From assembly GCA_018816735.1 (NCBI GenBank), contig JAHIVH010000123.1, positions 1-64,000 of the forward strand: a DNA stretch of 64,000 nt, written 5' to 3'. Made by a program: the position numbers and the translations under genes. The notes under the pieces were generated by a model. It had not been told where the DNA came from. It made no database searches and was given only the letters and a program-made list of their open reading frames with translations. The DNA is from Pseudomonadota bacterium (GTDB lineage: Bacteria; Desulfobacterota; Desulfobacteria; Desulfobacterales; JAHIVH01). Below, piece after piece: positions 25,064 through 36,978 of the stretch (positions are counted from its first letter, which is position 1; every line of letters begins with the position of its first letter).

Positions 25064-26326
25064 ATGATGGATAAACAAAAATTAAAGTTTGAGACCCGTG
25101 TGATTCATGGGGCCAGCATGTCTGAAGACTGGCTTGGGTCGACACTGCCGCCGATTTTTCAGACAGCGGCTCACAAACATGACACAGCTGAAAATTTAAG
25201 CTTGACCTTTGCCGGAAAAACGTCGGATCACATTTACATGAGGCTTTCCAACCCCACGAATCGGGTATTGGAAGAAAAACTGGCCGGCCTTGAGGAAGGT
25301 GCCGGCGCTGTTGTCATGGCATCTGGGATGGCCGCCATATCAAATACGTGCATGGCGCTTTTGCGGGCAGGGGATGAGTTCGTATCCGGAAGTTCGCTAT
25401 TCATGTCCACGTATATTCTTTTTACCAATATTTTCAAAAAGTATGGCATTACCGTTCGGTTTGTGGACCCGCTTGATCTGGATGCCATGGAAAAAGCGAT
25501 TAACGGCAAAACCCGTTTCATCTATCTGGAAACCATTGGAAACCCCAAAATGGATGTGCCGGATATAGCAGCCATTTCAAAATTGGCCCATGATCACGGG
25601 TTGCCTTTAGTGGTTGATAATACGCTGGCAACGCCTTATCTCTGCCAGCCTTTAAAAATTGGTGCGGATGTGGTCATTCATTCCACGACCAAATATTTGA
25701 GCGGCCATGGCAATGCATCTGGTGGCGTGGTGATAGACGGGGGAAATTTCCCCTGGCCGGAAAACCGGTTTCCGGACTTCAAGCCGTTTATCGATCGCAA
25801 AGGGAACCTTGCTTTCCTGGATAAGGTCTGGCGGGAACATCATATCAATTTCGGGACTACGCAGGCGCCGTTTCATGCCTATCTGACCATGATCGGTCTT
25901 GACACACTCGCATTACGAATGGAACGGCATCTTGAAAATGCCATGGCAACAGCCGCATTTTTGAAAGAAATACCTGAAGTCACGTGGGTCAGGTATCCGG
26001 GATTCGAGGATAACCCTTGCCATGAAACAGCCAGACGACAGTTTGGCGGAAAAGGGTTCGGTGCACTCCTTACATTCGGGTTGAAAGACCAGGCAGCATG
26101 TTTCAGATTTATCAATCATCTTGAACTGATCTGCCACCTCGCCAATCTGGGAGATTGCAAAACACTCGTCATTCATCCCTATTCGACGCAATATGTGTCT
26201 TTTGATGACAAAATGAAAGCGAGCCTTTCCATCTTTCCGGAAATGATCCGGTTATCCGTGGGGATTGAGGCAAAAGAGGATATTTTTGATGATATCAGAC
26301 GTGCACTGGACAAAACAAACACATGA
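25064..26326 (+). CDS. metY: O-acetylhomoserine sulfhydrylase (MetY)
   Basis: A PLP enzyme of the Cys/Met metabolism family, 420 aa, cytoplasmic. The likely reaction is O-acetylhomoserine plus sulfide to homocysteine, attractive in a sulfide-producing organism. Family marks are [33 protein letters not shown], the ASGMAAI motif, [13 protein letters not shown], and the Schiff-base lysine in [13 protein letters not shown]. Two ATGs lie together; the second (25067) is better spaced from AAGGAG. The stop overlaps the metX start by 4 bp. Neighbour metX supplies the acetylated substrate, which supports this call over cystathionine lyases or synthases. Confidence 0.9.
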   Translation: MMDKQKLKFETRVIHGASMSEDWLGSTLPPIFQTAAHKHDTAENLSLTFAGKTSDHIYMRLSNPTNRVLEEKLAGLEEGAGAVVMASGMAAISNTCMALLRAGDEFVSGSSLFMSTYILFTNIFKKYGITVRFVDPLDLDAMEKAINGKTRFIYLETIGNPKMDVPDIAAISKLAHDHGLPLVVDNTLATPYLCQPLKIGADVVIHSTTKYLSGHGNASGGVVIDGGNFPWPENRFPDFKPFIDRKGNLAFLDKVWREHHINFGTTQAPFHAYLTMIGLDTLALRMERHLENAMATAAFLKEIPEVTWVRYPGFEDNPCHETARRQFGGKGFGALLTFGLKDQAACFRFINHLELICHLANLGDCKTLVIHPYSTQYVSFDDKMKASLSIFPEMIRLSVGIEAKEDIFDDIRRALDKTNT

Positions 26327-27495
26327 GCGAATATATTGAGCATGATCAGACGTCTGTTTCCGCAGGTCTTGTAGAAAAGAAATTTTTTACGTTTGCCGGA
26401 TCGCCAGACGAGATGCCACTTGAAAGTGGCGCAAAACTGGGGCCGATTACCATTTCCTATGAGACATTGGGGACGCTCGCCCCGGATAAAAAAAACGTGA
26501 TTCTGGTCGCCCATGCGCTGACCGGGGACGCTCACATGGCAGGGGTGTATTCAACAGAGGATACCAAGCCCGGATGGTGGGATATCATGATCGGCCCGGG
26601 AAAAGGGATTGATACGGATAAATATTTCGTGATCTGCGCAAATATCCTGGGAAGCTGCATGGGCTCAACAGGACCGTCGTCCATCAATCCCAAAACCGGC
26701 CACCCCTATGGTTTTGATTTTCCGTTGGTGACCATCGGCGATATGGTCTGCGCTCAGAAAAAATTGCTGGATCATCTGGGCATTGAAAAGATTTTTTCGG
26801 TCATCGGGGGGTCGCTTGGCGGGATGCAGGTGCTGGAATGGATGGTGAGATATCCGGATAAGGTAGTCTCCGCCATTCCTCTGGCCACGACCACCAAGCA
26901 TTCGGCCCTTGCCATTGCGTTTAACGAAGTGGCGAGGCAGGCAATCATTGCTGATCCGAACTGGTGCGGCGGAAATTATTATGGCGGAAAGAAACCCGAT
27001 ATGGGGCTTGCGGTCGCCAGGATGATCGGTCATATCACCTATCTTTCCGATGAATCGATGCGCATGAAGTTTGGCAGAAAGCTGCAGGACAAAACAGATC
27101 TGTCATTTGATTTCAGTGCGGATTTTCAGGTGGAGAGTTACTTGAGATACCAGGGTGCCAAATTTGTGGAACGGTTTGATGCCAATTCTTTTTTGTACAT
27201 CACGCGGGCTGCGGACTATTTTGATCTGGAGAAAAAATATGGTGAAGGATCGCCGGTCAAGGCCTTTTCCGGGGCAAAAGCCAAAAGCCTCATTGTATCG
27301 TTTACGTCAGACTGGCTCTACCCCACGTATCAGTCAAAGGCCATGGTCAAGGCCATGAAAAAGAACGGCCTGGATGTGAGTTTCTGCGAGATTGAGGCAG
27401 AATGGGGACATGACGCGTTTCTCCTTCCCAACAAACGGCTGTCAAATTTGATCAAGGGCTTTCTGGAAGGAGTAAGACGTGAAAACGGATATTGA
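26323..27495 (+). CDS. metX: Homoserine O-acetyltransferase (MetX)
   Basis: Activates homoserine by transfer of an acyl group, normally acetyl from acetyl-CoA. The 390-aa product is an alpha/beta hydrolase: nucleophile Ser in [14 protein letters not shown], the [11 protein letters not shown] oxyanion region, [10 protein letters not shown] carrying the catalytic Asp, and the catalytic His in WGHDAFLLP. The N-terminal [14 protein letters not shown] is typical. Some MetX-like proteins use succinyl-CoA, and this cannot be settled here. It overlaps metY by 4 bp and metW by 17 bp. Confidence 0.93.
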   Translation: MSEYIEHDQTSVSAGLVEKKFFTFAGSPDEMPLESGAKLGPITISYETLGTLAPDKKNVILVAHALTGDAHMAGVYSTEDTKPGWWDIMIGPGKGIDTDKYFVICANILGSCMGSTGPSSINPKTGHPYGFDFPLVTIGDMVCAQKKLLDHLGIEKIFSVIGGSLGGMQVLEWMVRYPDKVVSAIPLATTTKHSALAIAFNEVARQAIIADPNWCGGNYYGGKKPDMGLAVARMIGHITYLSDESMRMKFGRKLQDKTDLSFDFSADFQVESYLRYQGAKFVERFDANSFLYITRAADYFDLEKKYGEGSPVKAFSGAKAKSLIVSFTSDWLYPTYQSKAMVKAMKKNGLDVSFCEIEAEWGHDAFLLPNKRLSNLIKGFLEGVRRENGY

Positions 27496-28099
27496 TCAAA
27501 TGAGATTTGACTTGAGAATCATTGCATCCTGGATCGAACCTGGTTCAAAGATCTTAGGGCTAGGATGCGGTGATGGTGAACTCCTGCATTATTTGAAAGT
27601 TCATAAAAAGGTTCGGGAAACCGGTATTGAAATCAAGGAATCCCGGGTAGCCACCTGCATAGAAAAGGGTTTGTCCGTTCTCCAGGGGGATATCAATGAG
27701 GAGATTCTTGATTACCCGAACGATTGTTTTGATTATGTGATTTTAAGCCAGACCCTTCAACAGGTTTTTGAACCGGATGCGTTGATTAAGAACATGTTGA
27801 AGGTAAGCAGGAAAAGTATTGTGAGTTTTCCCAATTTCTGTCACTGGAAAATAAGGTTTCAGATTCTTAAGTCTGGCCATGTACCGAGAACAAGGGAGCT
27901 TCCCTATGCGTGGTATGACACACCCAATATCCGGGTCTTGAGCATTAACGATTTCAGGAGGTTTTCAAAAGAGGTCGGGTTCAAGATTTACAAAGAGGCG
28001 GCGATTAACGCGTTTGATGATGGAAAAAAAGGCAAAGTTGTCGGTGTCATGCCGAATTTTTTTGCCAGCTATGGCATTTTCATGATCGGGAAGTATTGA
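27479..28099 (+). CDS. metW: MetW methyltransferase-like partner of MetX
   Basis: A 206-aa class I methyltransferase-fold protein of the MetW family, which in proteobacteria pairs with MetX and is needed for full homoserine acylation. Visible are the [24 protein letters not shown]-binding region, [33 protein letters not shown], and [12 protein letters not shown] followed by [11 protein letters not shown]. The motif reads LGLGCGDG rather than the more usual LDLGCGDG. The start is GTG at 27479 with AGGAG upstream, overlapping metX by 17 bp, which suggests coupled synthesis of a MetXW pair. Confidence 0.93.
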   Translation: MKTDIDQMRFDLRIIASWIEPGSKILGLGCGDGELLHYLKVHKKVRETGIEIKESRVATCIEKGLSVLQGDINEEILDYPNDCFDYVILSQTLQQVFEPDALIKNMLKVSRKSIVSFPNFCHWKIRFQILKSGHVPRTRELPYAWYDTPNIRVLSINDFRRFSKEVGFKIYKEAAINAFDDGKKGKVVGVMPNFFASYGIFMIGKY

Positions 28100-28137
28100 A
28101 AATGTCCTTTTTAAAAAAACGTCAGTAAAAAGGTGGT

Positions 28138-28572
28138 ATGATGGAAATCGTTTCAATTGCAGTAAGTAAAAAAAAAGGTACTCGTAAAACAATCATCGAA
28201 GAATCCTTGTTGATAAAGGATCACGGATTGGAGGGAGACGCCCATGCAGGTCCCTGGCATCGCCAGGTGAGTTTTCTCTCCTCCGAGAACATCGAAAAAA
28301 CCAGACAGCAGGGCCTTGATGTGACTTTCGGTGATTTTGCAGAGAATATCGCCACAAAGGGTATTGACTGGAAAACCCTGCCTGTGGGTACAAAGGTGAA
28401 GCTCGGTGAATCCGCCATTGTGGAGATTACCCAGATCGGGAAAGAATGCCACAAAAAATGTGCCATCTACTACCAGGCTGGCGATTGTATCATGCCAAAG
28501 GAAGGTGTTTTTGGAAAAGTCCTTGAGGAAGGAAGGATTGTGAACGGAGACAAGATTACACTAATTAATTGA
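28138..28572 (+). CDS. MOSC-domain protein
   Basis: A single-domain MOSC protein of 144 aa. Family features are the early DHGLEGDAHAG, RQVSFLS, FGDFAENI, the PVGTKVKLG strand, and a C-terminal CHKKCAIYYQAGDCIMP segment with three cysteines, including the conserved sulfur-carrying candidate. MOSC domains are linked to sulfur transfer and molybdenum cofactor chemistry; stand-alone proteins like this are generally uncharacterised. Its place between metW (38 bp) and nadA in a sulfur operon fits a persulfide-handling role, which is inference. Confidence 0.85.
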   Translation: MMEIVSIAVSKKKGTRKTIIEESLLIKDHGLEGDAHAGPWHRQVSFLSSENIEKTRQQGLDVTFGDFAENIATKGIDWKTLPVGTKVKLGESAIVEITQIGKECHKKCAIYYQAGDCIMPKEGVFGKVLEEGRIVNGDKITLIN

Positions 28573-28592
28573 ATGATCTATTGGAGTTTGTT

Positions 28593-29648
28593 GTGGAAAA
28601 GAACAGTAACGAAAGAGAAATCATAGAGAAAATTATCGACCATAAAAACAGGCTGGGAAAGGAACTGATCATTCTCACCCATCATTATCAGAGAAAATCC
28701 ATAGTCGATGTGGGCGATTACCAGGGCGACTCGTTTGGACTGTCCCAGACAGCGGCATCAGATGCACATGCCCGGTATATTGTTTTCTGCGGCGTTCATT
28801 TTATGGCCGAGAGCGCAGCCATCCTGGCAGGTAATAACCAGATCGTGCAGATTCCCGATCCGGATGCCGGGTGCTGGATGTCGGATATGGCAGATACCAT
28901 CATGGTTGAAAAGGCATGGAACGATGTGACACATATTACCGGTAAAGACACGGTCACACCTATTGTGTATATGAATTCAGATGCCTATATCAAAGCCCAT
29001 TGCGGAGAAAATGGCGGTGTGGTCTGCACCTCATCAAACGCGCACCATGCGTTTTCATGGGCGTTTGAACGGCGCGAAAAGATATTTTTCTTTCCCGATG
29101 AACACCTGGGGAGAAATACCGGTAACCGGCTTGGCGTTTCTCCGGATGAAATGATTGTCTGGGACCCTCAAAAACCCCTTGGCGGCAATACGGAAAGTCA
29201 GATCAGGAAGAGCAAAATCATTTTATGGAAAGGGTATTGCCTGGTTCATACCCGGTTTACCGTAGCTGACATGAAGAAAAAACGGGAAGAATTTCCCGAA
29301 GCACTGATTGTCGTCCACCCGGAATGCACAGAAGATGTGGTGGCCATGGCCGATGCCACAGGCTCCACCAGTTTTATCGTGAAATACGTAAAGAATGCCC
29401 CTCCAGGCTCGACAATTATCATTGGCACGGAAATCAACCTGATTGACCGCCTGGCCGTTGAGTACACGGACCGGAAGATATTACCTTTAAAAGAGTCCAT
29501 GTGCCCCAACATGTATAAAATCAGTCCTGAAAAACTGCTTGATACACTATATCATATTGGTGAACTGAATGTAGTAACCGTACCCGAAGATACCAAGGCA
29601 GGTGCAAAACTGGCATTGGACAGGATGCTTTTGCTTCCGTCAAATTAA
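28593..29648 (+). CDS. nadA: Quinolinate synthase A
   Basis: Condenses iminoaspartate with dihydroxyacetone phosphate to quinolinate for NAD synthesis, using an oxygen-sensitive [4Fe-4S] cluster. The product has about 351 aa. Features are LTHHYQRKSIVDVGDYQGDS, the Cys-containing GGVVCTSSNA, VVHPEC, and the SMCPNMYKI region. The GTG start at 28593 is preferred because GGAG stands 6 bp upstream; a TTG at 28569 overlapping the MOSC stop would add eight residues without a ribosome site. It belongs to the Met/Cys operon, an unusual partner that may reflect the need for cysteine-derived sulfur in its cluster. Confidence 0.92.
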   Translation: MEKNSNEREIIEKIIDHKNRLGKELIILTHHYQRKSIVDVGDYQGDSFGLSQTAASDAHARYIVFCGVHFMAESAAILAGNNQIVQIPDPDAGCWMSDMADTIMVEKAWNDVTHITGKDTVTPIVYMNSDAYIKAHCGENGGVVCTSSNAHHAFSWAFERREKIFFFPDEHLGRNTGNRLGVSPDEMIVWDPQKPLGGNTESQIRKSKIILWKGYCLVHTRFTVADMKKKREEFPEALIVVHPECTEDVVAMADATGSTSFIVKYVKNAPPGSTIIIGTEINLIDRLAVEYTDRKILPLKESMCPNMYKISPEKLLDTLYHIGELNVVTVPEDTKAGAKLALDRMLLLPSN

Positions 29649-29675
29649 AAAAACGCTGCCCGGAAGGAGCAAGGA

Positions 29676-30629
29676 ATGAGCAATATCTTAGAAACAAAAC
29701 CTATAGAGGCATGCCAGCTTGAAACAGAGAAGGTGTCACGCTTTCGGGATCAACTTCCTGAGAAAATAGAAAAAATCGTGGCCAACTGTTATGACAAGAC
29801 ATGCCACAACCATATTGATTATGATCCGCTCCCTTCCAGAGAATCGGTTATCCGGATTATTGAAAAGATGCGGGAAATTCTCTTCCCTGGATATTTCAGT
29901 GAAGAGCGTGTTGATCCTGCCAACCTGAAATACAGCATCGGCCAGTCTGTCTCGCTTGTATATGATATGCTAAGCGTCCAGATTACGGACAGTATCCGGT
30001 ATGAATGTTTGCGGTATAACAAGGAATGCAGCCAGTGCAGCGATCAGGGGCATCAGTTCACCCTTTATCTTCTGGACGGCATTCCTGAAATCAGACGGCA
30101 ATTGTCCACAGATGTGGAGGCCACATATACAGGTGATCCGGCTGCTAGAAGTTATGATGAGATTATTTTCAGCTATCCGGGCGTATTTGCCACTGCCGTA
30201 TACCGGGTCGCGAACCGTTTGTTCGAACTTGGAGTGCCGCTTCTTCCCCGGATGATGACCGAATATGCGCATAGCATAACCGGTATAGATATTCATCCGG
30301 GTGCTGAAATCGGAGACGGGTTCGTGATTGATCATGGTACGGGTGTGGTCATCGGCGAAACCACCATTATCGGAAATAACGTGCGCATTTATCAGGGCGT
30401 GACCATCGGTGCCTTGTCTCTTCCCAAGGAAGCAGGCGAAAAGTTCAGGGGGAAGAAAAGACATCCAACCATAGAAGATAACGTCATTGTCTATTCCGGC
30501 GCAACCATTCTTGGCGGTGACACGGTGATTGGTGCACGGTCCGTTATCGGCGGCAATGTGTGGCTGACAAAGTCCATACCGCCGGATACGCGGGTACTGA
30601 TAGAAGAACCACGGCTGGTCTATAAATAA
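29676..30629 (+). CDS. cysE: Serine O-acetyltransferase (CysE/EpsC type)
   Basis: Makes O-acetylserine from serine and acetyl-CoA, the substrate of CysK. The 317-aa product has a helical N-terminal half and a C-terminal left-handed beta-helix of hexapeptide repeats (about 205-310). The active-site stretch includes GIDIHPGAEIGDGFVIDHG, GVVIGET and GVTIGALS. The N-terminal domain is longer than in E. coli CysE, as in many anaerobe EpsC-like enzymes. A ribosome site AAGGAGCAAGGA precedes the ATG. It is 16 bp ahead of cysK, as expected for partners of the cysteine synthase complex. Confidence 0.92.
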   Translation: MSNILETKPIEACQLETEKVSRFRDQLPEKIEKIVANCYDKTCHNHIDYDPLPSRESVIRIIEKMREILFPGYFSEERVDPANLKYSIGQSVSLVYDMLSVQITDSIRYECLRYNKECSQCSDQGHQFTLYLLDGIPEIRRQLSTDVEATYTGDPAARSYDEIIFSYPGVFATAVYRVANRLFELGVPLLPRMMTEYAHSITGIDIHPGAEIGDGFVIDHGTGVVIGETTIIGNNVRIYQGVTIGALSLPKEAGEKFRGKKRHPTIEDNVIVYSGATILGGDTVIGARSVIGGNVWLTKSIPPDTRVLIEEPRLVYK

Positions 30630-30645
30630 CAAATAGGAGTCAGTC

Positions 30646-31563
30646 ATGATCTATTCACACATTGGCGAAACCATCGGTAGAACACCCCTTGTCAGACTGA
30701 ATAAATTGACAGAAGGACTTCACGCGACCATTCTGGCCAAACTTGAATTCAAAAATCCGCTGGGCAGTGTGAAGGACAGGCTGGGGAAGTCTCTGATTCA
30801 GGATGGCGAGGAACGGGGACTGATCAGCAAAGATACCCGGATTATCGAGCCCACCAGCGGGAATACAGGGATCGGCCTTGCGTTTCTCTGCGCAGTCAAA
30901 GGATATCAATTGACCCTGACCATGCCTGAGACCATGAGCGTGGAAAGACGGAAGCTCCTGACACATATGGGTGCGGAGATTGTCCTGACGCCCGGTTCAA
31001 TGGGGATGAAAGGGGCCATCGAAAAAGCCGGAGAACTGTTTGCCGCATCAGATAATGCCTATATTCCCAACCAGTTCTCCAACCCGGCCAATCCGAAAAT
31101 CCATCGGGAGACAACCGCGGAAGAAATATGGCAGGATACAGAAGGTGAGGTGGATATATTTGTCGCAGGCGTGGGCACCGGCGGAACCATTACCGGTGTC
31201 TCCCAGGTGTTGAAGAAAAGAAAACCCGGATTCAAATCGGTTGCCGTGGAACCCGCAGGTTCACCGGTACTCTCCGGAGGCAAACCAGGCCCACATAAGA
31301 TACAGGGCATTGGCGCCGGATTCGTGCCCGAAGTCCTTGACCGGTCTGTCATAGATGAAATCGTGACCGTAACCAATGATGAGGCATTTGAGATCGCGCG
31401 TGCCCTTGCCAAAAAAGAAGGCCTGCTTTGTGGCATTTCATCCGGGGCGGCTGTTTCTGCTGCCATGAAAATTGCAAAACGGGCTGACTCAGTGGGAAAA
31501 ACAATTGTCGTGATTCTGCCAAGCACCGGGGAGCGGTATATGAGCACGGAGCTTTTTGTTTGA
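30646..31563 (+). CDS. cysK: Cysteine synthase A
   Basis: O-acetylserine sulfhydrylase of 305 aa, a PLP fold-type II enzyme combining O-acetylserine and sulfide to cysteine. It shows the Schiff-base Lys in [11 protein letters not shown], the substrate loop [13 protein letters not shown], the phosphate-binding [10 protein letters not shown], and [10 protein letters not shown] followed by [13 protein letters not shown]. The length is standard. AGGAG lies 7 bp before the ATG. It is the last intact gene of the operon; no strong intrinsic terminator is seen before the pseudogene that follows. Confidence 0.95.
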   Translation: MIYSHIGETIGRTPLVRLNKLTEGLHATILAKLEFKNPLGSVKDRLGKSLIQDGEERGLISKDTRIIEPTSGNTGIGLAFLCAVKGYQLTLTMPETMSVERRKLLTHMGAEIVLTPGSMGMKGAIEKAGELFAASDNAYIPNQFSNPANPKIHRETTAEEIWQDTEGEVDIFVAGVGTGGTITGVSQVLKKRKPGFKSVAVEPAGSPVLSGGKPGPHKIQGIGAGFVPEVLDRSVIDEIVTVTNDEAFEIARALAKKEGLLCGISSGAAVSAAMKIAKRADSVGKTIVVILPSTGERYMSTELFV

Positions 31564-31677
31564 GTTCTGTTACGCATTTTTTTCTGCTGTTTTGTACCTT
31601 TTATTTTCAAAATAACCTGATAAGGAAAAAAGAGTTTTTGCTTTTTTGACACTGCCATCCAGCAAGGAATCACTATC

Positions 31678-32240
31678 ATGGAAATTGAAATACGAGGTGC
31701 AAAACAGGAGGAAATGGCGGATTACAGACGCGTGGCGTTAACGTCACTTGTATTGTCACCTGAAAAAGAGTGTCTGATGTCATCCAGTTCATTCAGCCGG
31801 AAATGACTTTCTGCGCATTTGTTGATGGAAAACTGGCCACATCATATGCGGCCTGGCCAATGACCATGCGTTTCAACGGCAACCCTATCCCATTTGCCGG
31901 CATTACCTTTGTCGGGACATCACCTGTATACAGAGGTCTGGGTTGCCTTCGTCAGATGACGCAAAAACATTTTGAACATTTATATGAAACCGGAGAAAGA
32001 GGCTTTGCCGCTCTTTACGCCTCACAGGCATCTCCTGATGGTGCAGTAATTACAAAAACCGGAAAAAGCGCAGAGATGACTGTTCCCATAGATACATTGG
32101 CCATGCTTGTGTTCGGCCAGATCAGCACCACAGAAGCTGCCCGGATGGGGAGGCTTGACGTGCTGGAACAAAATGCCTTGCCCAAATGGGATCGGGTGTT
32201 GAAAACCGCCTATCGCCCGTTTTGTGCGAATTTATTCTAG
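31678..32240 (+). pseudogene. Broken Eis-like GNAT N-acetyltransferase
   Basis: The frame starting at 31678 (MEIEIRGAKQEEMADYRRVAL) stops at about 31806. The homologous continuation is in another frame from about 31770 (DVIQFIQPEMTFCAFVDGKL), so there is a frameshift near the GAAAAAGAG stretch at 31762-31770. The acetyl-CoA binding GTSPVYRGLGCLRQM is kept. Then the protein jumps from ALYASQASPDG to what looks like the very end of the Eis C-terminal SCP2-like domain (LGRLDVLEQNALPKWDRV type). A middle part of roughly 200 residues is therefore missing. Family Eis proteins are about 400 aa; only about 190 remain here. It lies behind cysK and converges on the TolC gene. Confidence 0.7.
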
Positions 32241-33907
32241 TTTTGGAGTAATTGGGCTTGTTCGGTTTCCATAGCCGAATGACCCCAATCACTTGATCCG
32301 ACTGAATCTATCTTGATTCCCCTCATATATAGAAGACTCCCTTCTGTAAGGTAGAGGTTGACAATGGCAATTCTGAAATTGACAATCGCCTCCACTTCGG
32401 CGAGGCGGGCGGCCATGAGATCGCGCTGGGCCTGGGCCACCAGGAGGGCGGTGCTTGACCCCACATCAAAGCGGTCTTTTTCGGCAGCGTACGTCTCTTC
32501 CTGAAATGTGCGGGTTGTCCGTGTGGCAGTAATTTGTTTTCTGGCACGGTCCACTTCATTTACGGCCAGCCGGACATTGAGCTTAATGAGGGTTTGAAGG
32601 TTTTCAACCGCTTTTTGGGCTTGAAGCCGTGATACCTGCGCGGCTTTGTTTTCTCCCTTGTTCTCCCGGTTGCCTATTGAATGGGTGAATGTGAGGCCGA
32701 TTGCCAGATCATGTGTTTCATTTTTTTCAAGATGCTGAAACGTGTCTTTGAACGTGTCTGAATAGCCGGTCCGCCCCAGAGAAATAAAAAAATCAAGTTT
32801 CGGCAGGAGGCCGTTTCGGGTCATGATGGTTTCAAGGCGGTTTTTTTCAAGCTGTAATCGGGCTTCATTCAGGTCGGAACGGGATTTTTCAGCCAGTTTG
32901 ATCCGGTCCGGCAAATCGGAAACAGGCATGGTGTCGATGTCGGGTTTGCTGGTGAGGTTTACCATAAGCTCAAACAGGCCGGCATAGCCGGGTCCGATCA
33001 GGTGCAGCAGTTTCAGACGGTGTTCTTCGGCAAGACTTTCTGCATCGATCAGGTCCTGTTCACGAAGCGCCACTTCACTTCTTGCCGCAGCCGCTTCGGT
33101 CCTGGGCAAGATGCCAACGGCAATCTGTTGCTCTACCTCATCCCTTTGTTTTTTGGCGATGGCAAGGGACTGCTCAAATATGGTTATTTTTTGTTTTGAA
33201 AGAACATATTGCCAATAGGCATTTTCCGTATCTGCAATAAGGGTTTCGGTAAACCCCTTTAATTCCTGAATACTGATCACCGTATCCAGGTTTGCCTGCC
33301 GGACACGTGCCAGATTCACGGAAGGGCCAAATCCCTTTAACAATGACTGGGTAAGGCTAATGCCGATCCGGGTTTTCTGCTCTTCCGGCGTTTCATCATC
33401 GGAACGGAATCGCTCATGGGAAAGTCCTGTTTCAATGGTGGTGCCTGTGCTGAATGTTTTTCGAAGGTCTACGGCTTTTTCTTCGGTTTTTTCGGTGATC
33501 GTTTGATGGTCGTCTGTTCCTGCGGTTTCAGGAATTTTTTCCTGCAGATAAGAAATATCTGCGAATACTTCAGGATCAAAGGAAGCCTGTTCCATCATTT
33601 CAAATGCACCGCTTTTCAAGGGTTCAAGTCTTTGGATGACCAGATCCGGATTATGCTGAAGCGCTGTGATGACGGCCAGTTCTATGGACAGGTCAAGGAC
33701 CCCTTCACTATTGGGAACGATATCGCCTGCCTGAATGGGTTCTATATGGGAAGAAGAGGGAGGCGTGACAGAGATTTCCGGCAGTTGTTTCAGTATATCC
33801 GTGTCCCAGCTTTCCGGAGATTTTTTATTTGCACAACCGGCAGTCAGGAAACTGATAAACACAATCAGGAAAACGGGTACATATATGTTCAGATGAAATG
33901 CTTTCAA
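32237..33907 (-). CDS. TolC-like outer-membrane efflux lipoprotein
   Basis: A 556-aa outer-membrane factor of an RND system. The N-terminal signal ends in the lipobox LTAGC (Cys25). The body has two OEP repeats, with long helical hairpins such as [24 protein letters not shown] and [22 protein letters not shown]. The C-terminal tail [21 protein letters not shown] is not part of the fold. The start overlaps the pump gene stop by 4 bp. With the two upstream genes it forms a complete tripartite pump; substrates are unknown. Confidence 0.88.
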   Translation of the reverse strand: MKAFHLNIYVPVFLIVFISFLTAGCANKKSPESWDTDILKQLPEISVTPPSSSHIEPIQAGDIVPNSEGVLDLSIELAVITALQHNPDLVIQRLEPLKSGAFEMMEQASFDPEVFADISYLQEKIPETAGTDDHQTITEKTEEKAVDLRKTFSTGTTIETGLSHERFRSDDETPEEQKTRIGISLTQSLLKGFGPSVNLARVRQANLDTVISIQELKGFTETLIADTENAYWQYVLSKQKITIFEQSLAIAKKQRDEVEQQIAVGILPRTEAAAARSEVALREQDLIDAESLAEEHRLKLLHLIGPGYAGLFELMVNLTSKPDIDTMPVSDLPDRIKLAEKSRSDLNEARLQLEKNRLETIMTRNGLLPKLDFFISLGRTGYSDTFKDTFQHLEKNETHDLAIGLTFTHSIGNRENKGENKAAQVSRLQAQKAVENLQTLIKLNVRLAVNEVDRARKQITATRTTRTFQEETYAAEKDRFDVGSSTALLVAQAQRDLMAARLAEVEAIVNFRIAIVNLYLTEGSLLYMRGIKIDSVGSSDWGHSAMETEQAQLLQN

Positions 33908-36900
33908 TTCGGGCTCTCTTTTTTTTCCGGATGAAAAAGTGAATAAACAGCCGGGATCAACACGAGCGTAATCAGTGTTGAACCGGTCAATCCGCCTACA
34001 ACGGCTCTTGCCAGCGGAGCCTGCGCATCAGCGCCTTCTCCGATACCCAAAGCAAGGGGGAGAAGGCCAAATATCGTTGTCAGGGTCGTCATTAATATGG
34101 GCCGCAACCGTCTTCTGCCTGCTTCGGAAACCGCATCCCTCACGCTTAACCCCTTATGGACAAGCTGCCCTGCCTGATCCACCAGCAAAATAGCGTTGTT
34201 CACCACAATGCCTCCCAGCATGATACAGCCGATATAGGATTGGACGTTCAACGTGGTTTTGGTGAGAAACAGGGTGATCAAAACCCCTACCGCAGCGACC
34301 GGTACGGAAAACATGACGACCAGCGGATTTTTAAGGGATTCGTACTGGCAGGCCAGAACCATATATACGAGAATCAGGGCAAGAACAAGGGAGATTAAAA
34401 GTTCCCGGGTTGATTTCTGCTGCTCTTCGTAATTGCCGGAAAGATTCAGATCATATCCCACAGGTCGTGGTATCCGGGAAAGCACTGCCTGGATATCTTT
34501 TGTAACCGAGCCCAAATCCCGGCCTGAGACATTGGCCTTGACGGTCACAATCCGCTGCTGGTCTTTTCTGTTGATCACGGCAGGTCCTTCTCCTTTTTCC
34601 GTTGCGACCACGTTTCGAAGGGCGATCCGGTCGCCTGAGGGCGTACCTAACGTCAGATCCAGTATATCATCCAGAGACCGTTTTTCCGCATCTTTCAATT
34701 GAACAAAAATCCGGTAGGAATTTCCCTCTGACCGGTATTCGCCTGCGGTAGAGCCTGCCACGGCTGTTTTCAGCATTTCCGTCACATCCCTTACGCTCAG
34801 GCCCAGATCCGCTATTTTATGGCGGTCCACATGGATCTCTTCCTGGGGCATGCCTTTTTTCTGGCTTGAATCGATATCGGTAATTCCCGGCACATCAGAA
34901 ATCGCTTCAGCGACCTTTTGAGACAATATCTCCAGTGTATCAAGGTCAAACCCCCGAATGTCGATGGTGACGCCTTCGTCTCCACCCAGAATCCTCTCCA
35001 GGATGAACTGGCCCTGTGGCGCACGGGTTCTTATCTTCATGCCCGGAATGCTGTTGATGAGTTTTTTCCGCAAGTCATCTGCGATTTCGATATTGGACCG
35101 GTTCCTTTTGATCGAAGGTAAAAGGGAGAGCCGGATTTCACCTTCAGGTGTCTCTGCACCTCTGCTGCTGGCCACGGCAGAAACCATTTCAGGTACATTT
35201 TTATAGACGATATCTTCCATCATCCGGGTCTGCCTGTCGATCAGGTCAAGACGGGTGCCGACCTCCATTTCTCCTGTTACCCGGACTTCCCCTTCATCGC
35301 TGGGCGGCAGAAATTCGGTGCCGATCAAGGGTAAAAGAAGAAGGCTCAGTGTAAGAATGATCGCCGTCACACCGATCGTTATCATGCGGTTTTTTAACAC
35401 CCAATGGAGGAGGGTTTTGTATCTGCTGTCCAGTTCGTTGAAAAAGGTTTCAGCATGGGCGGCCATGTTTTTAATCCACAATGGCCGGTTGTTCCGGTGC
35501 GTTTCAAGACGATGGATGAGTTTTGACGCCAGCATGGGCACAAGAGAAAGGGATACCAGTAATGAGCATACGAGCGAGAAGATAATCACATAGGCCAGTT
35601 CCTTGAAGAGGATGCCGGAAACCCCTTTTACAAAAATAAGCGGCAGAAAAATGACGAGTGTGGTAATGGTGCTTGCGATAATGGCCGAGCTTACTTCCTG
35701 TGTGCCTTCAACAGAGGCTATTTCCGGGGATTCGTGATTTTCAATCTGACGTCTGAAAATGTTTTCCAGAACCACAATGGAGCTGTCCACCATCATGCCC
35801 ACGCCCAGGGCCAGGCCTCCCAGGGTCATGAGATTCAGGGTAAACCCGCCAAAATACACCAGCGCAAATGTAGCGATAATCGAGATCGGTATGGAAAGGG
35901 AGATGACGACCGTGCTTCGGATGTTTCTTAAAAAAAATAACAGCACGATGATCGCAAACCCGCCGCCGTACATCACCGACTGGGCCACATTTGTTATGGA
36001 CCGTTCGATAAAGTTGCCCTGGTTTATGACCGGCACGATATGAAGCTGGGGAAACGCCGCATTGGCCTTGTCGATTTCCGCCAGGATATTTTTTGAAACC
36101 TCCACGGTATTGGCGTCCGCCTGTTTCCGGATGGCCACGCGGATGCCCCGTTCGCCGTTTACGCGAACCATGCGGGTGAGTTTTTCATAGGTGTCTTTTA
36201 CATCTGCAATCTGGCCCAGTGTCACGGCAGCTCCGTCGTAGGTGGCCACAACCGTATCCCGAATCTGGGAAAGATCGATAAATTCGGCAGGCGCCCTTAA
36301 GGTCACGTCAAAACGGCCGCTTTCAATACTTCCTGCCGGAAGATCGATGTTGGCATTCCTTATGGAATTTACAATCTGTGAAAGAGGGATGCCCAATGCC
36401 TTCAACCGTTCATGATCGAGTTCTACCCGGACCTCCCGGTTGAATCCACCCCATAAGTCGACCTGGGCCACGCCATTTAACCGGGCAAAGCGATAGCGAA
36501 TCTGGTTTTCAATCAACTGGGTCATCTCCACCGGGTCCAGGTTGCTTGAAACCCCCAGGAGTACTACGGGAAAGCTGTTGACATCAAATTTCCTGATCCG
36601 GGGCCGGCTCACATCTTCAGGCAATTCGTCTATTTCATCCTCGATTCTCGATTGCAGATCAAGGGCTGCTGTATCAATTTTGGTGCCCCAGGAAAACGTG
36701 ACCCGGATATCACTTCTTCCTTCAGTGGATTCGGATGTCATATCCTTCACACCCGGAACCGTAGCCACGACTTCTTCCAGGATCTGGGTGATGATCCGTT
36801 CCATGACTTCCGGGCTGGCGCCTTCATATTCGGTTCTGATGGATACGGTGGGAAGCTCGATATCCGGCAGAAGATCAATTCTTAAGCGGCTTAAGGAAAC

Positions 36901-36978
36901 GCTCCCTAAAATGACAATGATCAACGTGACCATTGTCGTGAAGATCGGTCTTTTTACGCTGAATTTCGGGAGATTCAT
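33904..36978 (-). CDS. RND-family efflux pump (HAE-1 type)
   Basis: The 1024-aa inner-membrane pump of a tripartite system, with about twelve TM segments and two large periplasmic loops (about 35-330 and 555-850). The start [20 protein letters not shown] and the TM4 region [19 protein letters not shown] are typical of HAE-1 drug/lipid exporters. The first proton-relay Asp is present, while the second position is Ser. Heavy-metal-type motifs are not seen. Start and stop overlap the neighbouring genes by 4 bp each, so adaptor, pump and outer-membrane factor are translationally coupled. Confidence 0.92.
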   Translation of the reverse strand: MNLPKFSVKRPIFTTMVTLIIVILGSVSLSRLRIDLLPDIELPTVSIRTEYEGASPEVMERIITQILEEVVATVPGVKDMTSESTEGRSDIRVTFSWGTKIDTAALDLQSRIEDEIDELPEDVSRPRIRKFDVNSFPVVLLGVSSNLDPVEMTQLIENQIRYRFARLNGVAQVDLWGGFNREVRVELDHERLKALGIPLSQIVNSIRNANIDLPAGSIESGRFDVTLRAPAEFIDLSQIRDTVVATYDGAAVTLGQIADVKDTYEKLTRMVRVNGERGIRVAIRKQADANTVEVSKNILAEIDKANAAFPQLHIVPVINQGNFIERSITNVAQSVMYGGGFAIIVLLFFLRNIRSTVVISLSIPISIIATFALVYFGGFTLNLMTLGGLALGVGMMVDSSIVVLENIFRRQIENHESPEIASVEGTQEVSSAIIASTITTLVIFLPLIFVKGVSGILFKELAYVIIFSLVCSLLVSLSLVPMLASKLIHRLETHRNNRPLWIKNMAAHAETFFNELDSRYKTLLHWVLKNRMITIGVTAIILTLSLLLLPLIGTEFLPPSDEGEVRVTGEMEVGTRLDLIDRQTRMMEDIVYKNVPEMVSAVASSRGAETPEGEIRLSLLPSIKRNRSNIEIADDLRKKLINSIPGMKIRTRAPQGQFILERILGGDEGVTIDIRGFDLDTLEILSQKVAEAISDVPGITDIDSSQKKGMPQEEIHVDRHKIADLGLSVRDVTEMLKTAVAGSTAGEYRSEGNSYRIFVQLKDAEKRSLDDILDLTLGTPSGDRIALRNVVATEKGEGPAVINRKDQQRIVTVKANVSGRDLGSVTKDIQAVLSRIPRPVGYDLNLSGNYEEQQKSTRELLISLVLALILVYMVLACQYESLKNPLVVMFSVPVAAVGVLITLFLTKTTLNVQSYIGCIMLGGIVVNNAILLVDQAGQLVHKGLSVRDAVSEAGRRRLRPILMTTLTTIFGLLPLALGIGEGADAQAPLARAVVGGLTGSTLITLVLIPAVYSLFHPEKKESPN

